Shown: positions 45,203 through 53,934, counted from the first letter of the stretch. The stretch: 64,000 nt of DNA from Nocardia flavorosea NBRC 108225 (GCF_001613385.1 NZ_BDCG01000020.1:24188-88187); one strand, 5' to 3'. Notes: generated by a model from the letters alone, not told the origin. Made by a program: numbers and translations.

Positions 45203-47038
45203 TCAGAACGCCGCCTCGTCCAGCTCCATGATGTCGTTGTCCAGGTTCGACAGAATGGTGCGGGTGGCGGTGAGCTCCGGCAGGATATTGCGGGCGAAGA
45301 ACTGTGCCACGCCGACCTTGCCCTGGTAGAAGGCCTGGTCGGCACCTTCCGCTCCGGCATCCAGCGCGGCACCGGCGATCTCGGCCTGCCGCAGCAGCTG
45401 CCAGCCGATCAGCAGATCGCCGACCGAGAGCAGGAAACGCACCGAACCCAGGCCGACCTTGTACAGCTCATCGGTCTGCTCCTGGGCGCCCATCAGGTGC
45501 CCGGTGAGCGTGGCAGCCATGGCCTGCACATCCTCGAGCGCGGTCGCCAGCAGCTTGCGCTCGGCCTTGAGCCGGCCGTTGCCCGCCTCGGAGTCGATGA
45601 ATTTCTGGACCTGTCCGGCCACATGCCCCAGCGCGACTCCGCGGTCGCGGGCGATCTTGCGGAAGAAGAAGTCCTGCGCCTGGATGGCGGTGGTGCCCTC
45701 GTACAGCGAGTCGATCTTGGCGTCGCGGATGTACTGCTCGATCGGGTAGTCCTGCAGGAAGCCGGATCCGCCGAGAGTCTGCAGCGATTCGGTGAGGTAC
45801 TGGTAGGCGCGCTCGGAACCCACACCCTTCACGATCGGCAACAGCAGGTCGTTGACCCGGGCGGCGAGATCGGCGTCGGCACCGGAGACGGCCGCGGCGA
45901 CATCGGCATCCTGGTGGGCTGCGGTGTACAGGTACACCGCGCGCAGGCCCTCCGCGTACGCCTTCTGGGTGGCCAGGCTGCGTCGCACGTCCGGGTGGTG
46001 GGTGATGGTGACCCGCGGCGCCGCCTTATCCGACATCTCGGTCAGGTCGGCACCCTGTACGCGCTGCTTGGCGTAGTCGAGCGCGTTCAGGTAACCGGTG
46101 GACAGGGTCGCGATGGCTTTGGTTCCCACCATCATCCGCGCATGTTCGATGACCTCGAACATCTGTGCGATACCCTTGTGCACCTCGCCCACGAGCCAGC
46201 CCTTGGCCGGGATGCCGTGGCCGCCGAAGGTGACCTCGCAGGTGGCCGAAACCTTCAGGCCCATCTTGTGCTCGACATTGGTGACGAATACGCCGTTGCG
46301 GTCGCCCAGTTCGCCGGTTTCGTGGTCGAAGTGGAACTTCGGTACGAAGAACAGCGACAGGCCCTTGGTGCCCGGGCCGGCGCCCTCGGGACGGGCGAGC
46401 ACCAGATGCATGATGTTCGGGAAGAGATCGTCGGAGTCGGCCGAGGTGATGAAGCGTTTCACGCCCTCGATATGCCAGGAGCCGTCCTCCTGCTGAACGG
46501 CCTTCGTGCGGCCCGCGCCCACATCGGAGCCGGCGTCGGGCTCGGTGAGCACCATGGTAGCGCCCCAGCCCTGTTCGACGGCGATCTTGGCCCACTTCTT
46601 CTGCTCTTCGGTGGCGTTGTTGTAGAAGATATTCGCGAAACCGGGGCCGGCGGCGTACATGAAGGCCGCGGGCTGCGCACCGAGGATCAGTTCGGCGATG
46701 GCCCAGTAGGCGGCGCGGGGGACGTCGATACCGCCCAGTTCGGGGTCGACGGAGAAGGTATCCCAGCCGCCCTCCTGCAGGGTCCGGTAGCTCTTCTTGA
46801 ACGACTCGGGGAGGCTCACCGTATGGGTTTCCGGGTCGAAGACCGGCGGGTTGCGGTCGGCGTCGGCAAAGGATTCACCCAGCGGGCCCTCGGCCAGGCG
46901 ACGCACTTCGTTGAGCATCTCCTTGACGGTGTCCGCGTCCAGGTCGCCGTAGGCACCGGACTCCAGGATCTTGTCCAGACCGAGCACCTCGAAGAGGTTG
47001 AACTCCAGGTCGCGGACGTTGCTCTTGTAATGACCCAT
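45203..47038 (-). CDS. fadE5: Acyl-CoA dehydrogenase FadE5
   Basis: FAD-dependent acyl-CoA dehydrogenase, first step of beta-oxidation. The ATG at 47038 (MGHYKSNVRDLEFNLFEVLG) gives 611 residues, the same length as M. tuberculosis FadE5, and matches its N-terminus; a GTG four codons earlier is not preferred. FAD-binding WGATMVLTEPDAGSDVGAGR, the substrate loop EGVKRFITSADSDDLFPNIM and the catalytic Glu in SLYEGTTAIQAQDF are present, followed by the extra C-terminal helical domain of this long subfamily. Separated from fadA2 here by a 7-kb insertion relative to mycobacteria. Confidence 0.95.
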   Translation of the reverse strand: MGHYKSNVRDLEFNLFEVLGLDKILESGAYGDLDADTVKEMLNEVRRLAEGPLGESFADADRNPPVFDPETHTVSLPESFKKSYRTLQEGGWDTFSVDPELGGIDVPRAAYWAIAELILGAQPAAFMYAAGPGFANIFYNNATEEQKKWAKIAVEQGWGATMVLTEPDAGSDVGAGRTKAVQQEDGSWHIEGVKRFITSADSDDLFPNIMHLVLARPEGAGPGTKGLSLFFVPKFHFDHETGELGDRNGVFVTNVEHKMGLKVSATCEVTFGGHGIPAKGWLVGEVHKGIAQMFEVIEHARMMVGTKAIATLSTGYLNALDYAKQRVQGADLTEMSDKAAPRVTITHHPDVRRSLATQKAYAEGLRAVYLYTAAHQDADVAAAVSGADADLAARVNDLLLPIVKGVGSERAYQYLTESLQTLGGSGFLQDYPIEQYIRDAKIDSLYEGTTAIQAQDFFFRKIARDRGVALGHVAGQVQKFIDSEAGNGRLKAERKLLATALEDVQAMAATLTGHLMGAQEQTDELYKVGLGSVRFLLSVGDLLIGWQLLRQAEIAGAALDAGAEGADQAFYQGKVGVAQFFARNILPELTATRTILSNLDNDIMELDEAAF

Positions 47039-47131
47039 TGTGATACTCACTCTCCGTTGAGTCGGGTGCGGTCGGTGTGGTTAGCCGTTCCCGCCCGTTG
47101 TTGCCACCGGGTAGCTGCCGGCACACGGCAG

Positions 47132-47173
47132 GCTACTCGCGGGTAACTTAAAAGCTATATTACCGACGGGTAA
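47132..47173. promoter_or_regulatory. Two candidate operator half-matches before fadE5
   Basis: GCTACTCGCGGGTAACTTA (47132-47150) resembles the fabG4-fadA2 palindrome: TACTC and GTAA with a CG-rich centre are kept, about 12 of 18 positions. TTACCGACGGGTAA (47160-47173) is a second small dyad with TTACC/GGTAA arms. Both lie 94-135 bp before the fadE5 start. A shared regulator is plausible but the match is weak. The rest of the 414-bp gap 47039-47452 shows no gene. Confidence 0.4.
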
Positions 47174-47452
47174 GGCGGTCGGCAAAGCTTCTCGCGTCAA
47201 TGTGACGCGGTAAACAACCCAAGGGTGCTGTGACCTGCGAAAACAACCGGCTGTGGACCGCTTCAGGTGATATTGCGCCGTGTGCCTGGTCCGCGGTGCA
47301 ACCACTGGGCCCCGCGCTTCGACGGCCGCCTGACATCCGGATAAACCCGCCTTCACCAGGTATTTCTATTGGCGTGCCGGTGTCGCGACCCGTCGGCGCG
47401 CAGAGTGCGTGCGGCCGCGCTGTACTCGGTTCCGTAGTAGTTAGGGTGAGTT

Positions 47453-48052
47453 GTGCGGATCGAAACGAGCGCCGGGCCCGCCGAGGCCGAGATCGACTAC
47501 CCGAACGACCCCGCCTTTCTGCTGGTATTCACCCATGGCGCCGGTGGCGGTGTGGACAGCCGGGACATCTTGACGGTGCGTGATACGGCGCTGGCCGCGG
47601 GCGGCGTGGTGGCTCGCGTACTGCAGCCCTACCGGGTGGCCGGCCGCCGTGCCCCCGGTAAACCGGAACCGCAGGACAGATCATGGATCGAACTGGTCAC
47701 CGCCCTGCGGTCGGACCTCGGACCCGATCTGCCGTTGGTGCAGGGTGGCCGCAGTAACGGGGCGCGGGTCGCCTGCCGCACCGCCGGCGCACTCGGCGCA
47801 CGCGGCATCGTGGCAGTGTCCTTCCCGCTGCATCCGCCCGGAAAACCGGAGAAATCCCGCCGCGAGGAACTGCTGGCCGCCGCGCCCGTCGAGGTGGTGG
47901 TGGTCAACGGCGGCAGTGATCCGTTCGGCATCCCGGACCCGGCGGACGTGGCGGAGGTCCGAGTCGTCCCCGGTCAACCGCATTCCTTCGCCCGAGGTTT
48001 CGAGACGATCGCCGAAACCCTTGCGCCTTGGTTCCGGCGCTGGCGCCGCTGA
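47453..48052 (+). CDS. Small alpha/beta hydrolase (KANL3/Tex30-like)
   Basis: A 199-residue cytosolic alpha/beta hydrolase from a GTG at 47453. The oxyanion-side loop is LVFTHGAGGGVDSRDIL, the nucleophile elbow GGRSNGARVACRTA (Ser of G-x-S-x-G), the acid VVNGGSDPFG and the catalytic His PGQPHSFARGF. The size and THGAGGG pattern fit the KANL3/Tex30 group rather than classical lipases. Substrate unknown. Confidence 0.82.
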   Translation: MRIETSAGPAEAEIDYPNDPAFLLVFTHGAGGGVDSRDILTVRDTALAAGGVVARVLQPYRVAGRRAPGKPEPQDRSWIELVTALRSDLGPDLPLVQGGRSNGARVACRTAGALGARGIVAVSFPLHPPGKPEKSRREELLAAAPVEVVVVNGGSDPFGIPDPADVAEVRVVPGQPHSFARGFETIAETLAPWFRRWRR

Positions 48053-48137
48053 GTGATGGATATCAGGACAGTTACTGTCCAGGCAACCGCCCAGCCGGCC
48101 GCACCACTGCTGGTCGATCTTGCCACCGTGAGAGGCC

Positions 48138-48156
48138 CCGGCCTGGACAGGGCCGG
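48138..48156. terminator. Possible bidirectional stem-loop
   Basis: CCGGCC (48138-48143) pairs with GGCCGG (48151-48156) around 7 bases, in the 138-bp convergent gap between the hydrolase and the methyltransferase. A second short dyad (GGACAGT/ACTGTCC, 48066-48080) lies nearby. Weak evidence. Confidence 0.4.
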
Positions 48157-48190
48157 TCCGAGCGCCGGCGTATCGGTCAGCGGTGCCGTG

Positions 48191-48850
48191 TTACCCGACC
48201 GGCTTGGTAGCGACCACAAGGGCGTCGATCGCCTCGCCCGCTTCGGTCGGCCGCAGGACCTGCTGAGCTGTGTCGATCTGCAGGCCGCTGTCCTCGCCCA
48301 GGTCGGCTATCACATCGTCGGGCGTGAACAGGATCTCCGGATCCTGCGGACCTCCGTACCCCCGTTCCGGATTCGCGCTGTCGTGCCCGAGCACCAGCAG
48401 CATCCCGCCGGGGGTGAGCAGTTGCGCCGCCCGCCGGACCATCTCGCGCCGCTGTCCGGCCGGTAGGTGCAGGAACACCATCAGGACCAGTTCGTACGGC
48501 CCGCCGATATCCACACCCGGTTCGGTGAGATCGGCGCACTGCCAGGTGATCCGCTCCCGGATCGACCGGGTCAGCCGCGTCGCCACCGTACGACCCTTAT
48601 CGATGCCGACCTGGGAGAAATCCACCGCGTGCACCTGCCAGCCGTGGGTCGCCAGCCACAGCGCGTTGCGGCCCTCCCCGCTGGCCAGATCCAGTGCGCG
48701 CGGGAATTCGGGAACCATGCCGTCCGGGCCGGGTATGCGCGGGATGCGCCGGTCCAGTCCGTGCACGAACTCCACCACCGTGGTGTTCGGCGGTGCGCCC
48801 CACACCAGTTCGCTCTGCACATATCGCGCATCCCACTCGGCCGCGTCCAT
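48191..48850 (-). CDS. Class I SAM-dependent methyltransferase (small, TehB/thiopurine-like)
   Basis: A 219-residue methyltransferase. It opens with WDARYVQSELVWGAPPNTTV, typical of the tellurite/thiopurine S-methyltransferase-like group. Motif I is RALDLASGEGRNALWLATHG, motif II VHAVDFSQVGIDKG, and post-I YELVLMVFLHLPAGQRREMV. It may detoxify small molecules, but the substrate is unknown. The ATG at 48850 is chosen because upstream codons run into the next gene's end. It lies 54 bp downstream of the erythromycin-esterase-like gene on the same strand. Confidence 0.83.
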   Translation of the reverse strand: MDAAEWDARYVQSELVWGAPPNTTVVEFVHGLDRRIPRIPGPDGMVPEFPRALDLASGEGRNALWLATHGWQVHAVDFSQVGIDKGRTVATRLTRSIRERITWQCADLTEPGVDIGGPYELVLMVFLHLPAGQRREMVRRAAQLLTPGGMLLVLGHDSANPERGYGGPQDPEILFTPDDVIADLGEDSGLQIDTAQQVLRPTEAGEAIDALVVATKPVG

Positions 48851-48903
48851 ACGGGCCAGTGTATGGACGCGGTGTCCGGTTGGGACCGCTTCGGCGTCGG
48901 ATA

Positions 48904-50160
48904 TCACCCGCCGGCGGGGTCGGGCAGCCAATGCACCGGGGAAGTTTCGCGGATATGGACGAGTACGTCGAACGCCGCCGCCGGCGAACTCACCGCCAAC
49001 CGCGCCGCCGCATCCGCGGCCGGGTCGTACACGCCGCTGATCACCCGCATCTGCGCCGGTGCCGCCCGCCATCTCCGGATCTCCGGTGGTGCGTCGTCGC
49101 GCAGGTCGACGAAATAGGCGGGTAGGTCGACGGTGCCCAGATCGGCGTCGATGAGCTCCGGGGCGGGGACGGGCGCGATTACCTTGCCCAGATCGCCGTG
49201 ATGGAAACCGATCGCCACCGAGAGGTAGCCGGTGCCGAAATATGCGCGCAGCCCGCTGCCTTCCCCATGGAACCGGGTCTCGGCCGGACCGAGGCCGATC
49301 TCGATACCGGCGGTGTGGGCGATCCCGTCCCAGTACACGATCCGCGCACCGGTGGTGCGATGGTGGTCGATGATCGTCCGGGCCGGTTGTGGGTCGTCAC
49401 CGGCGAAGCCGCCGCGACCGGCCACGCTGTTCTCGTGGAAGCTCACGATCAGCCGGGCGCGATCGAGTGCTGTCGAATACGCTGCGGCGGCCTCGGGGCC
49501 GGCCGGCTGGGGCAGCGAGTGCAGGAGCGTGAGCGCGGCGCGGGCGTCCTCGGCGAACGGGCGGCCGGGGTGGATGCCCTGGTGGCGCTGGACGTGCTCG
49601 TCGATCCGGTGCGCACTGCGGATCGGAGTGAGATGCGCAGCGAGTTCTTCGGCGCGGTCGGGAGCCCATCGGCGGGCGTAGGCGAGCACTTCGTCGTAGT
49701 CGGCCGGTTCGGCGTCCGCCGGCCGGATCCCGAACACACCGACTCGATCGTCGGGGTGGTCGATGTTGTAGGCGCGCAGCCATTCGAGCGTCGTGACGGT
49801 TTCGGCCGTGCGCAGGGGGCGCCAGGCGTCGGCGAGCGCGGTGTGCGGATCGCCGACGCCGGCGCGTACGTAGGCGTCGAGCCTGGCACCGGAACGGGCA
49901 CTGTCCTGGATGGCGAGCGCGCGGAATCCGTGCTCGGTGATCAGGGTGCGCAGGATCCGGTCCCGGATCCCGTAGGTCTGGCGGGAGAAGCGGGTGGATT
50001 CGCCGAGGCCGACCACGGTGGCCGCGGCCAGGTGGTCGGTCAGCGTCCGCAGATCCGGACCGGTATCGGCGGCGTCGGTTCCGTGGACGGGCCGCGCGTT
50101 ATCGCGCAGCCACCGGTGCACCGCGTCGGCGGTATCGGTGGATGTCGAGGTCGTGGTCAC
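48904..50160 (-). CDS. Erythromycin esterase-like protein with altered active site
   Basis: A 418-residue member of the EreA/EreB/succinoglycan-biosynthesis family. The signature VVGLGESTRFSRQTYGIRDR at residues 49-68 is clear, but the His of GExTH, which is essential in characterised macrolide esterases, is Arg57 here. The second His motif (W-A-H-N-x-H) reads YWDGIAHTA, keeping only the last His. It may therefore not hydrolyse macrolides. GTG at 50160 has AGGAG at 7 bases. A MerR-type dyad over a TTGACC box at 50205-50227 probably drives it. Confidence 0.82.
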   Translation of the reverse strand: MTTTSTSTDTADAVHRWLRDNARPVHGTDAADTGPDLRTLTDHLAAATVVGLGESTRFSRQTYGIRDRILRTLITEHGFRALAIQDSARSGARLDAYVRAGVGDPHTALADAWRPLRTAETVTTLEWLRAYNIDHPDDRVGVFGIRPADAEPADYDEVLAYARRWAPDRAEELAAHLTPIRSAHRIDEHVQRHQGIHPGRPFAEDARAALTLLHSLPQPAGPEAAAAYSTALDRARLIVSFHENSVAGRGGFAGDDPQPARTIIDHHRTTGARIVYWDGIAHTAGIEIGLGPAETRFHGEGSGLRAYFGTGYLSVAIGFHHGDLGKVIAPVPAPELIDADLGTVDLPAYFVDLRDDAPPEIRRWRAAPAQMRVISGVYDPAADAAARLAVSSPAAAFDVLVHIRETSPVHWLPDPAGG

Positions 50161-50204
50161 GCCAGGCTCCTGGTGGCTCGTCGGAGTGTCGTGACCAGCC
50201 TTGT

Positions 50205-50227
50205 ACCTGAACCTTTGTTCAGGTCAA
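50205..50227 (-). promoter_or_regulatory. MerR-type promoter/dyad before the erythromycin-esterase-like gene
   Basis: Perfect 8-bp arms ACCTGAAC (50205-50212) and GTTCAGGT (50217-50224) around 4 bases. Read on the minus strand, the -35 box TTGACC (50227-50222) runs into the first arm, the layout of MerR/SoxR-family promoters where the regulator binds between -35 and -10. A convincing -10 is not seen. It is 45 bp from the GTG start. Confidence 0.65.
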
Positions 50228-50233
50228 GCGCGG

Positions 50234-51340
50234 TCAGAGGCGAGTGCGCATCAGTACCACGTTGTATTGGTTGTGGACGGTGGTGAGGAAGTACAGATCG
50301 CTGCCGGTCTGATACGGGAAGATCGACGGCGCGTACGCGGTCGGCAGTTCTCGCGCGTCGATCAGCACCCGGGGCGGGCTCCACGGGCCCTGCGGGGCGG
50401 GCGCGGTGCGCATCACCACCGAATTGAACGGGTCGGTGGTCAGCGAAACATATTGACCCAGATGTTCGTTCCACATGACCGACAATTCGCCGACCCCGTG
50501 CATGATCGGTTTCGCGGCATTCACATCGCCGTGCTTCCAGCTGCCGCCGTCCCAGTATTCGTAGGCGCCCAGATTCTGGATATCCGCCTCGCGGACCCGG
50601 GATATGTATGCGGCATTGTCGCGACCGGACGCGGTGCCGTAAACATAAACGTAGCCACCGTCTTTCGCGAAGGCATTCATCTGGAAATTGCGGTTGGCGC
50701 CTTCGTTGGGCCGGCGGGTGAATGTCAGATCGGCCCAGGTTTCGCCATTGTCGGCGGACGCGGCGAGTCCGGAGTAATTGGTTGTCCATTCGCCGGGGGT
50801 ATCCCATGTCTTCACCGACATCAGGCTCATGTACTGCACACCGTTCACCGAGATACCGGCGGTCGGAATGCGGCTGATCTCCAGGAACGGAATCTTCGGG
50901 CTGGGGATCAGATCACGGGCCTGACCGAAGACATCGCGGACCACACTGTCGAAGTAGATACCGTGGCGAGGGTCGCGGGTATGGCTGCGGACCAGCACAT
51001 TGCTGCGCCAGGCCCACATACTTCCGGACAGCAGGTTGGGGAATCCGACGCCGGCGGTATCGCCGAACGCGGTGAGCATTTCACCGTGCCCGTTGTCCCA
51101 CATGATGCCCAGATCGGTGCCGAGCATGTTGTAGGTGTGGGTGCCGTTCGGGCTGGCCATACCGGTGACCTGGAAAACGGCCCGGGTGGCCCCGTGTAGT
51201 TGCGGGAGCCCATTGGTGCCGTTCAGTACCGGTATGGGATTGATGGCGTTGGGATTCGCCGTGGCCGGTGCGATGGCCGCGAGCATTGCGGCCGATGCGC
51301 CCGCCAGCAGAGACATAACTATGGATCCGGTTCTTTTCAA
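50234..51340 (-). CDS. Secreted DUF4185 protein, copy 2
   Basis: A 368-residue paralogue of the protein at 42330-43421, with a Sec signal peptide (SLLAGASAAMLAAIAPATAN) and one DUF4185 domain: YNMLGTDLGIMWDNGHGEML, SNVLVRSHTRDPRHGIYFDS, APSIFPYQTGSDLYFLTTVH. The start is a TTG at 51340; a GGAGG sits 10 bases before it, and the internal ATG at codon 9 would cut the signal peptide's charged region. Its end is followed by the MerR-type promoter of the next gene, so it probably has its own promoter in the 310-bp gap upstream. Function unknown. Confidence 0.86.
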   Translation of the reverse strand: MKRTGSIVMSLLAGASAAMLAAIAPATANPNAINPIPVLNGTNGLPQLHGATRAVFQVTGMASPNGTHTYNMLGTDLGIMWDNGHGEMLTAFGDTAGVGFPNLLSGSMWAWRSNVLVRSHTRDPRHGIYFDSVVRDVFGQARDLIPSPKIPFLEISRIPTAGISVNGVQYMSLMSVKTWDTPGEWTTNYSGLAASADNGETWADLTFTRRPNEGANRNFQMNAFAKDGGYVYVYGTASGRDNAAYISRVREADIQNLGAYEYWDGGSWKHGDVNAAKPIMHGVGELSVMWNEHLGQYVSLTTDPFNSVVMRTAPAPQGPWSPPRVLIDARELPTAYAPSIFPYQTGSDLYFLTTVHNQYNVVLMRTRL

Positions 51341-51573
51341 GTCCGTCGGACCTCCGGGTTGTGTCGAGAATCGCCGCGGATAAACGTGGGCATCTCGGGA
51401 TCTGTTACACGGCTCATTTCGACTGGCTGGCAGATCGCGGTCATGTTAGCAGTGGATATGGGCTGATCAGAGGCTTTGTGCGGCGGTTCTGTGCTGGTGT
51501 CACACGGGTCGGCGGGGTTGTTGCTGAATTGTCACCAGCGGTGAGTCCGCGGAATCACTGCTCCACAGCGCCG

Positions 51574-51623
51574 TAGACCACTCCATGGTCTAATCGAGAA
51601 GTTAACCGCGCATATCGGCGGTT
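51574..51623. promoter_or_regulatory. Two inverted repeats before the thiolase-like gene
   Basis: TAGACCA (51574-51580) and TGGTCTA (51586-51592) form a 7-bp dyad around CTCCA. AACCGC (51604-51609) and GCGGTT (51618-51623) form a second. Both lie within 80 bp of the ATG at 51650, where operators would be expected. The remainder of the 51341-51649 gap shows no gene. Confidence 0.5.
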
Positions 51624-51649
51624 TACTTCAGTGAGGAAGCGGAGGACGT

Positions 51650-53170
51650 ATGCTGCCAGCCGGAATGGACCCGCGCACACCGGTGCTCGTCGGAGCCGGA
51701 CAGATCGTGCATCGGTCCGGTGAACCAGGTCTGCCCGGGGCGGTCGAATTGGCGGCGGAATCGCTGCGCCGGGCCGGTGCGGACAGCGGAACCGGCGATG
51801 CGCTGCTGCGATCGGCCGATGTGGTGGCCGCCGTCGCCACGGTCAGCGGCTCCTACCCGAACCTCGCCGCCACGGTGGCCGCCCAGATCGGCGCCACCCC
51901 GAAACGGACCTTGCAATCGGCACCCGCCGGCGGCGACGCCCCCCAGCGGCTGCTCAACCTGCTGGGCCGGCAGATCACCGACGGTAAATGCGATATCGCG
52001 CTGATCTGCGGCGCCGAATCGGTGGCTTCGCTCAACAAGGCCAAGAAAACCGGTGTGGACCCCGGCTGGCCCGAACAGCACGAGAACGCCGTCCCCGACG
52101 AGATCATCGGCGCCACCGACGCCCCCGGCTCGGCGATGGAAACCGCGGCCGGGCTGTGGGGACCGATCTATATGTACGCGCTGATGGAATCGGCGATGCG
52201 CAACCGGCTCGGTCTCGATCAGGAGACCCATCGCGCGCGGATAGGTGGGCTGTGGTCGCGGTTCTCCGAGGTCGCGGCCCGGAACCCGTACGCCTGGATG
52301 CCGGCGCAACGGACCGCCGCCGAACTCGTCACCACCGGGCCCGGCAACCGGATGGTGTCCACCCCGTACCCGAAACTGCTGATGGCGAACCTGACCGTCG
52401 ACCAAGGCGCGGGCCTCATTCTGTGCAGCGCCGCGGCGGCGGACGCGGCCGGGGTCCCCCGGGAACGGTGGGTGTTCCCGCACGGCGGCGCCACTGCCAC
52501 CGATACTTGGTTCGTCTCCGAACGCACCGATATGGCGGCGTCCCCGGCGATCGCGGCGGCCGGCCGGGCCGCGCTGTCGGGCGCGGGGGTCGGTATCGAC
52601 GATATCGCCCATATCGACCTGTATTCCTGCTTCCCGGTGGCCGTTCAGGTGGGTGCCGCCGCGCTGGGCCTGCCGATCGACGATCCCGCGCGACCGCTCA
52701 CGGTCACCGGCGGTCTCACCTTCGGGGGCGGTCCGGGCAACAACTACAGCACGCACGGCATCGCCACCATGGCCGGGATTCTGCGCGACAATCCGGGCGA
52801 CTACGGGCTCACCACCGCGCTCGGCTGGTACATCACCAAACACGGGGTGGGCGTGTATTCGGCGAAACCGCCGGCCGAACCGTTCCGTCCGGTGGAGGCC
52901 GAAGTCCCGGTGGCGCGGCGCGATACGGCCCCCGGCTATACGGGTCCGGCGGTCATCGAGGCGTACACGGTCCCGCACCGCAAGGGCGAGGCGGGCGACG
53001 AAGCCGAAGCCGTGGTGGTCAGTGCGCTGAACCCCGCCGGGGCACGCATACTTGTCCGGGCGACGGACAGCGAAACCGTTGCCGCCTGCACCATCGGCGA
53101 CCGGTTGGGCGCTGCCATCGAGATCACCGCCGCCGACCGTTTCATTCTGCGCAGCGAGAGGACAGTCTGA
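51650..53170 (+). CDS. Thiolase-like protein (TLP1-type) with extra C-terminal domain
   Basis: A 506-residue thiolase-superfamily protein. The thiolase fold is visible (TPVLVGAGQIVHRSG start, DIALICGAESVASLNK, HIDLYSCFPVAVQVGAAALG, GGLTFGGGPGNNYSTHGIAT). The segment where thiolases have the nucleophilic Cys reads LQSAPAGGDAPQ (88-99) and has none. Residues about 420-506 match the additional C-terminal domain of mycobacterial thiolase-like protein type 1 (known family). Activity as a true thiolase is doubtful; binding of acyl-CoA or another catalysis is possible. ATG at 51650 has GGAGG. Its stop overlaps the enoyl-CoA hydratase start. Confidence 0.83.
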   Translation: MLPAGMDPRTPVLVGAGQIVHRSGEPGLPGAVELAAESLRRAGADSGTGDALLRSADVVAAVATVSGSYPNLAATVAAQIGATPKRTLQSAPAGGDAPQRLLNLLGRQITDGKCDIALICGAESVASLNKAKKTGVDPGWPEQHENAVPDEIIGATDAPGSAMETAAGLWGPIYMYALMESAMRNRLGLDQETHRARIGGLWSRFSEVAARNPYAWMPAQRTAAELVTTGPGNRMVSTPYPKLLMANLTVDQGAGLILCSAAAADAAGVPRERWVFPHGGATATDTWFVSERTDMAASPAIAAAGRAALSGAGVGIDDIAHIDLYSCFPVAVQVGAAALGLPIDDPARPLTVTGGLTFGGGPGNNYSTHGIATMAGILRDNPGDYGLTTALGWYITKHGVGVYSAKPPAEPFRPVEAEVPVARRDTAPGYTGPAVIEAYTVPHRKGEAGDEAEAVVVSALNPAGARILVRATDSETVAACTIGDRLGAAIEITAADRFILRSERTV

Positions 53171-53934
53171 TGACCGACACCGTGCTCCTGGACCGGTGTG
53201 ATGCGATCACCGTGCTCACCGTCAACCGGCCCGCGGCGCGTAACGCCATCGACCTGGCGGCGGCGAAGGCGATCGAGGCCGCGATCGACGAATTCGAGGC
53301 CGACGATACCGCGCGGGTACTCGTGTTCACCGGGGCCGAAGGAACCTTCAGTGCCGGAATGGACCTGATCGGGATGACCCGCGGGGAATTCCCGGTGACC
53401 GAACACCGCGGCCCGCTCGGTATCACTGCGAAACCGCCGGCCAAGCCGATGATCTCGGCCGTGGAGGGGTTCGCACTGGCCGGTGGTTTCGAACTGGCCC
53501 TTTCCGGTGACCTCATCGTCGCCGCCCGGGATGCGAAATTCGGTATCCCCGAGGTGAAACGCGGTCTCGTGGCGGCCGCCGGCGGCGTTATGCGCCTGAC
53601 TCAGCGCCTGCCGCGCAGTATCGCGGCCGAACTGGCGTTGACCGGTGGCCGGATCAGCGCCGAACGGCTGCATCAGCTGGGACTGGTCAACCGGGTGACC
53701 GAACCCGGCGAGGCGCTGGAGGTCGCGCTGGAGTTGGCGGGCGAGATCGCGGCCGCGGCTCCGCTGGCGGTGGCGGCCAGTAAGCGGATCATCGACGAGT
53801 CTCCGGATTGGAGTGTTGCCGAGGGGTTCGCGAAGCAGGGTGAACTGGCTCTTCCCGCGATCACTTCCAAGGACGCGGCCGAAGGGGCGCTCGCATTCGC
53901 GCAGAAACGCGATCCGGTTTGGCAGGGGCACTGA
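53170..53934 (+). CDS. Enoyl-CoA hydratase/isomerase (crotonase family)
   Basis: A 254-residue crotonase. ATG at 53170 overlaps the preceding stop (TGATG), so it is coupled to the thiolase-like gene. Oxyanion-hole segments are VFTGAEGTFSAGMDLIGMTR and AVEGFALAGGFELALSGDLI, and the catalytic Glu is expected in FGIPEVKRGLVAAAGG. The C-terminal helix region includes APLAVAASKRIIDES. Likely works on acyl-CoA handled by the thiolase-like partner. Confidence 0.92.
   Translation: MTDTVLLDRCDAITVLTVNRPAARNAIDLAAAKAIEAAIDEFEADDTARVLVFTGAEGTFSAGMDLIGMTRGEFPVTEHRGPLGITAKPPAKPMISAVEGFALAGGFELALSGDLIVAARDAKFGIPEVKRGLVAAAGGVMRLTQRLPRSIAAELALTGGRISAERLHQLGLVNRVTEPGEALEVALELAGEIAAAAPLAVAASKRIIDESPDWSVAEGFAKQGELALPAITSKDAAEGALAFAQKRDPVWQGH

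Noticed and set aside
48066..48080. GGACAGT/ACTGTCC dyad as an SOS box
   Set aside because: It lies in a convergent gap downstream of both genes, so a promoter operator there is unlikely.
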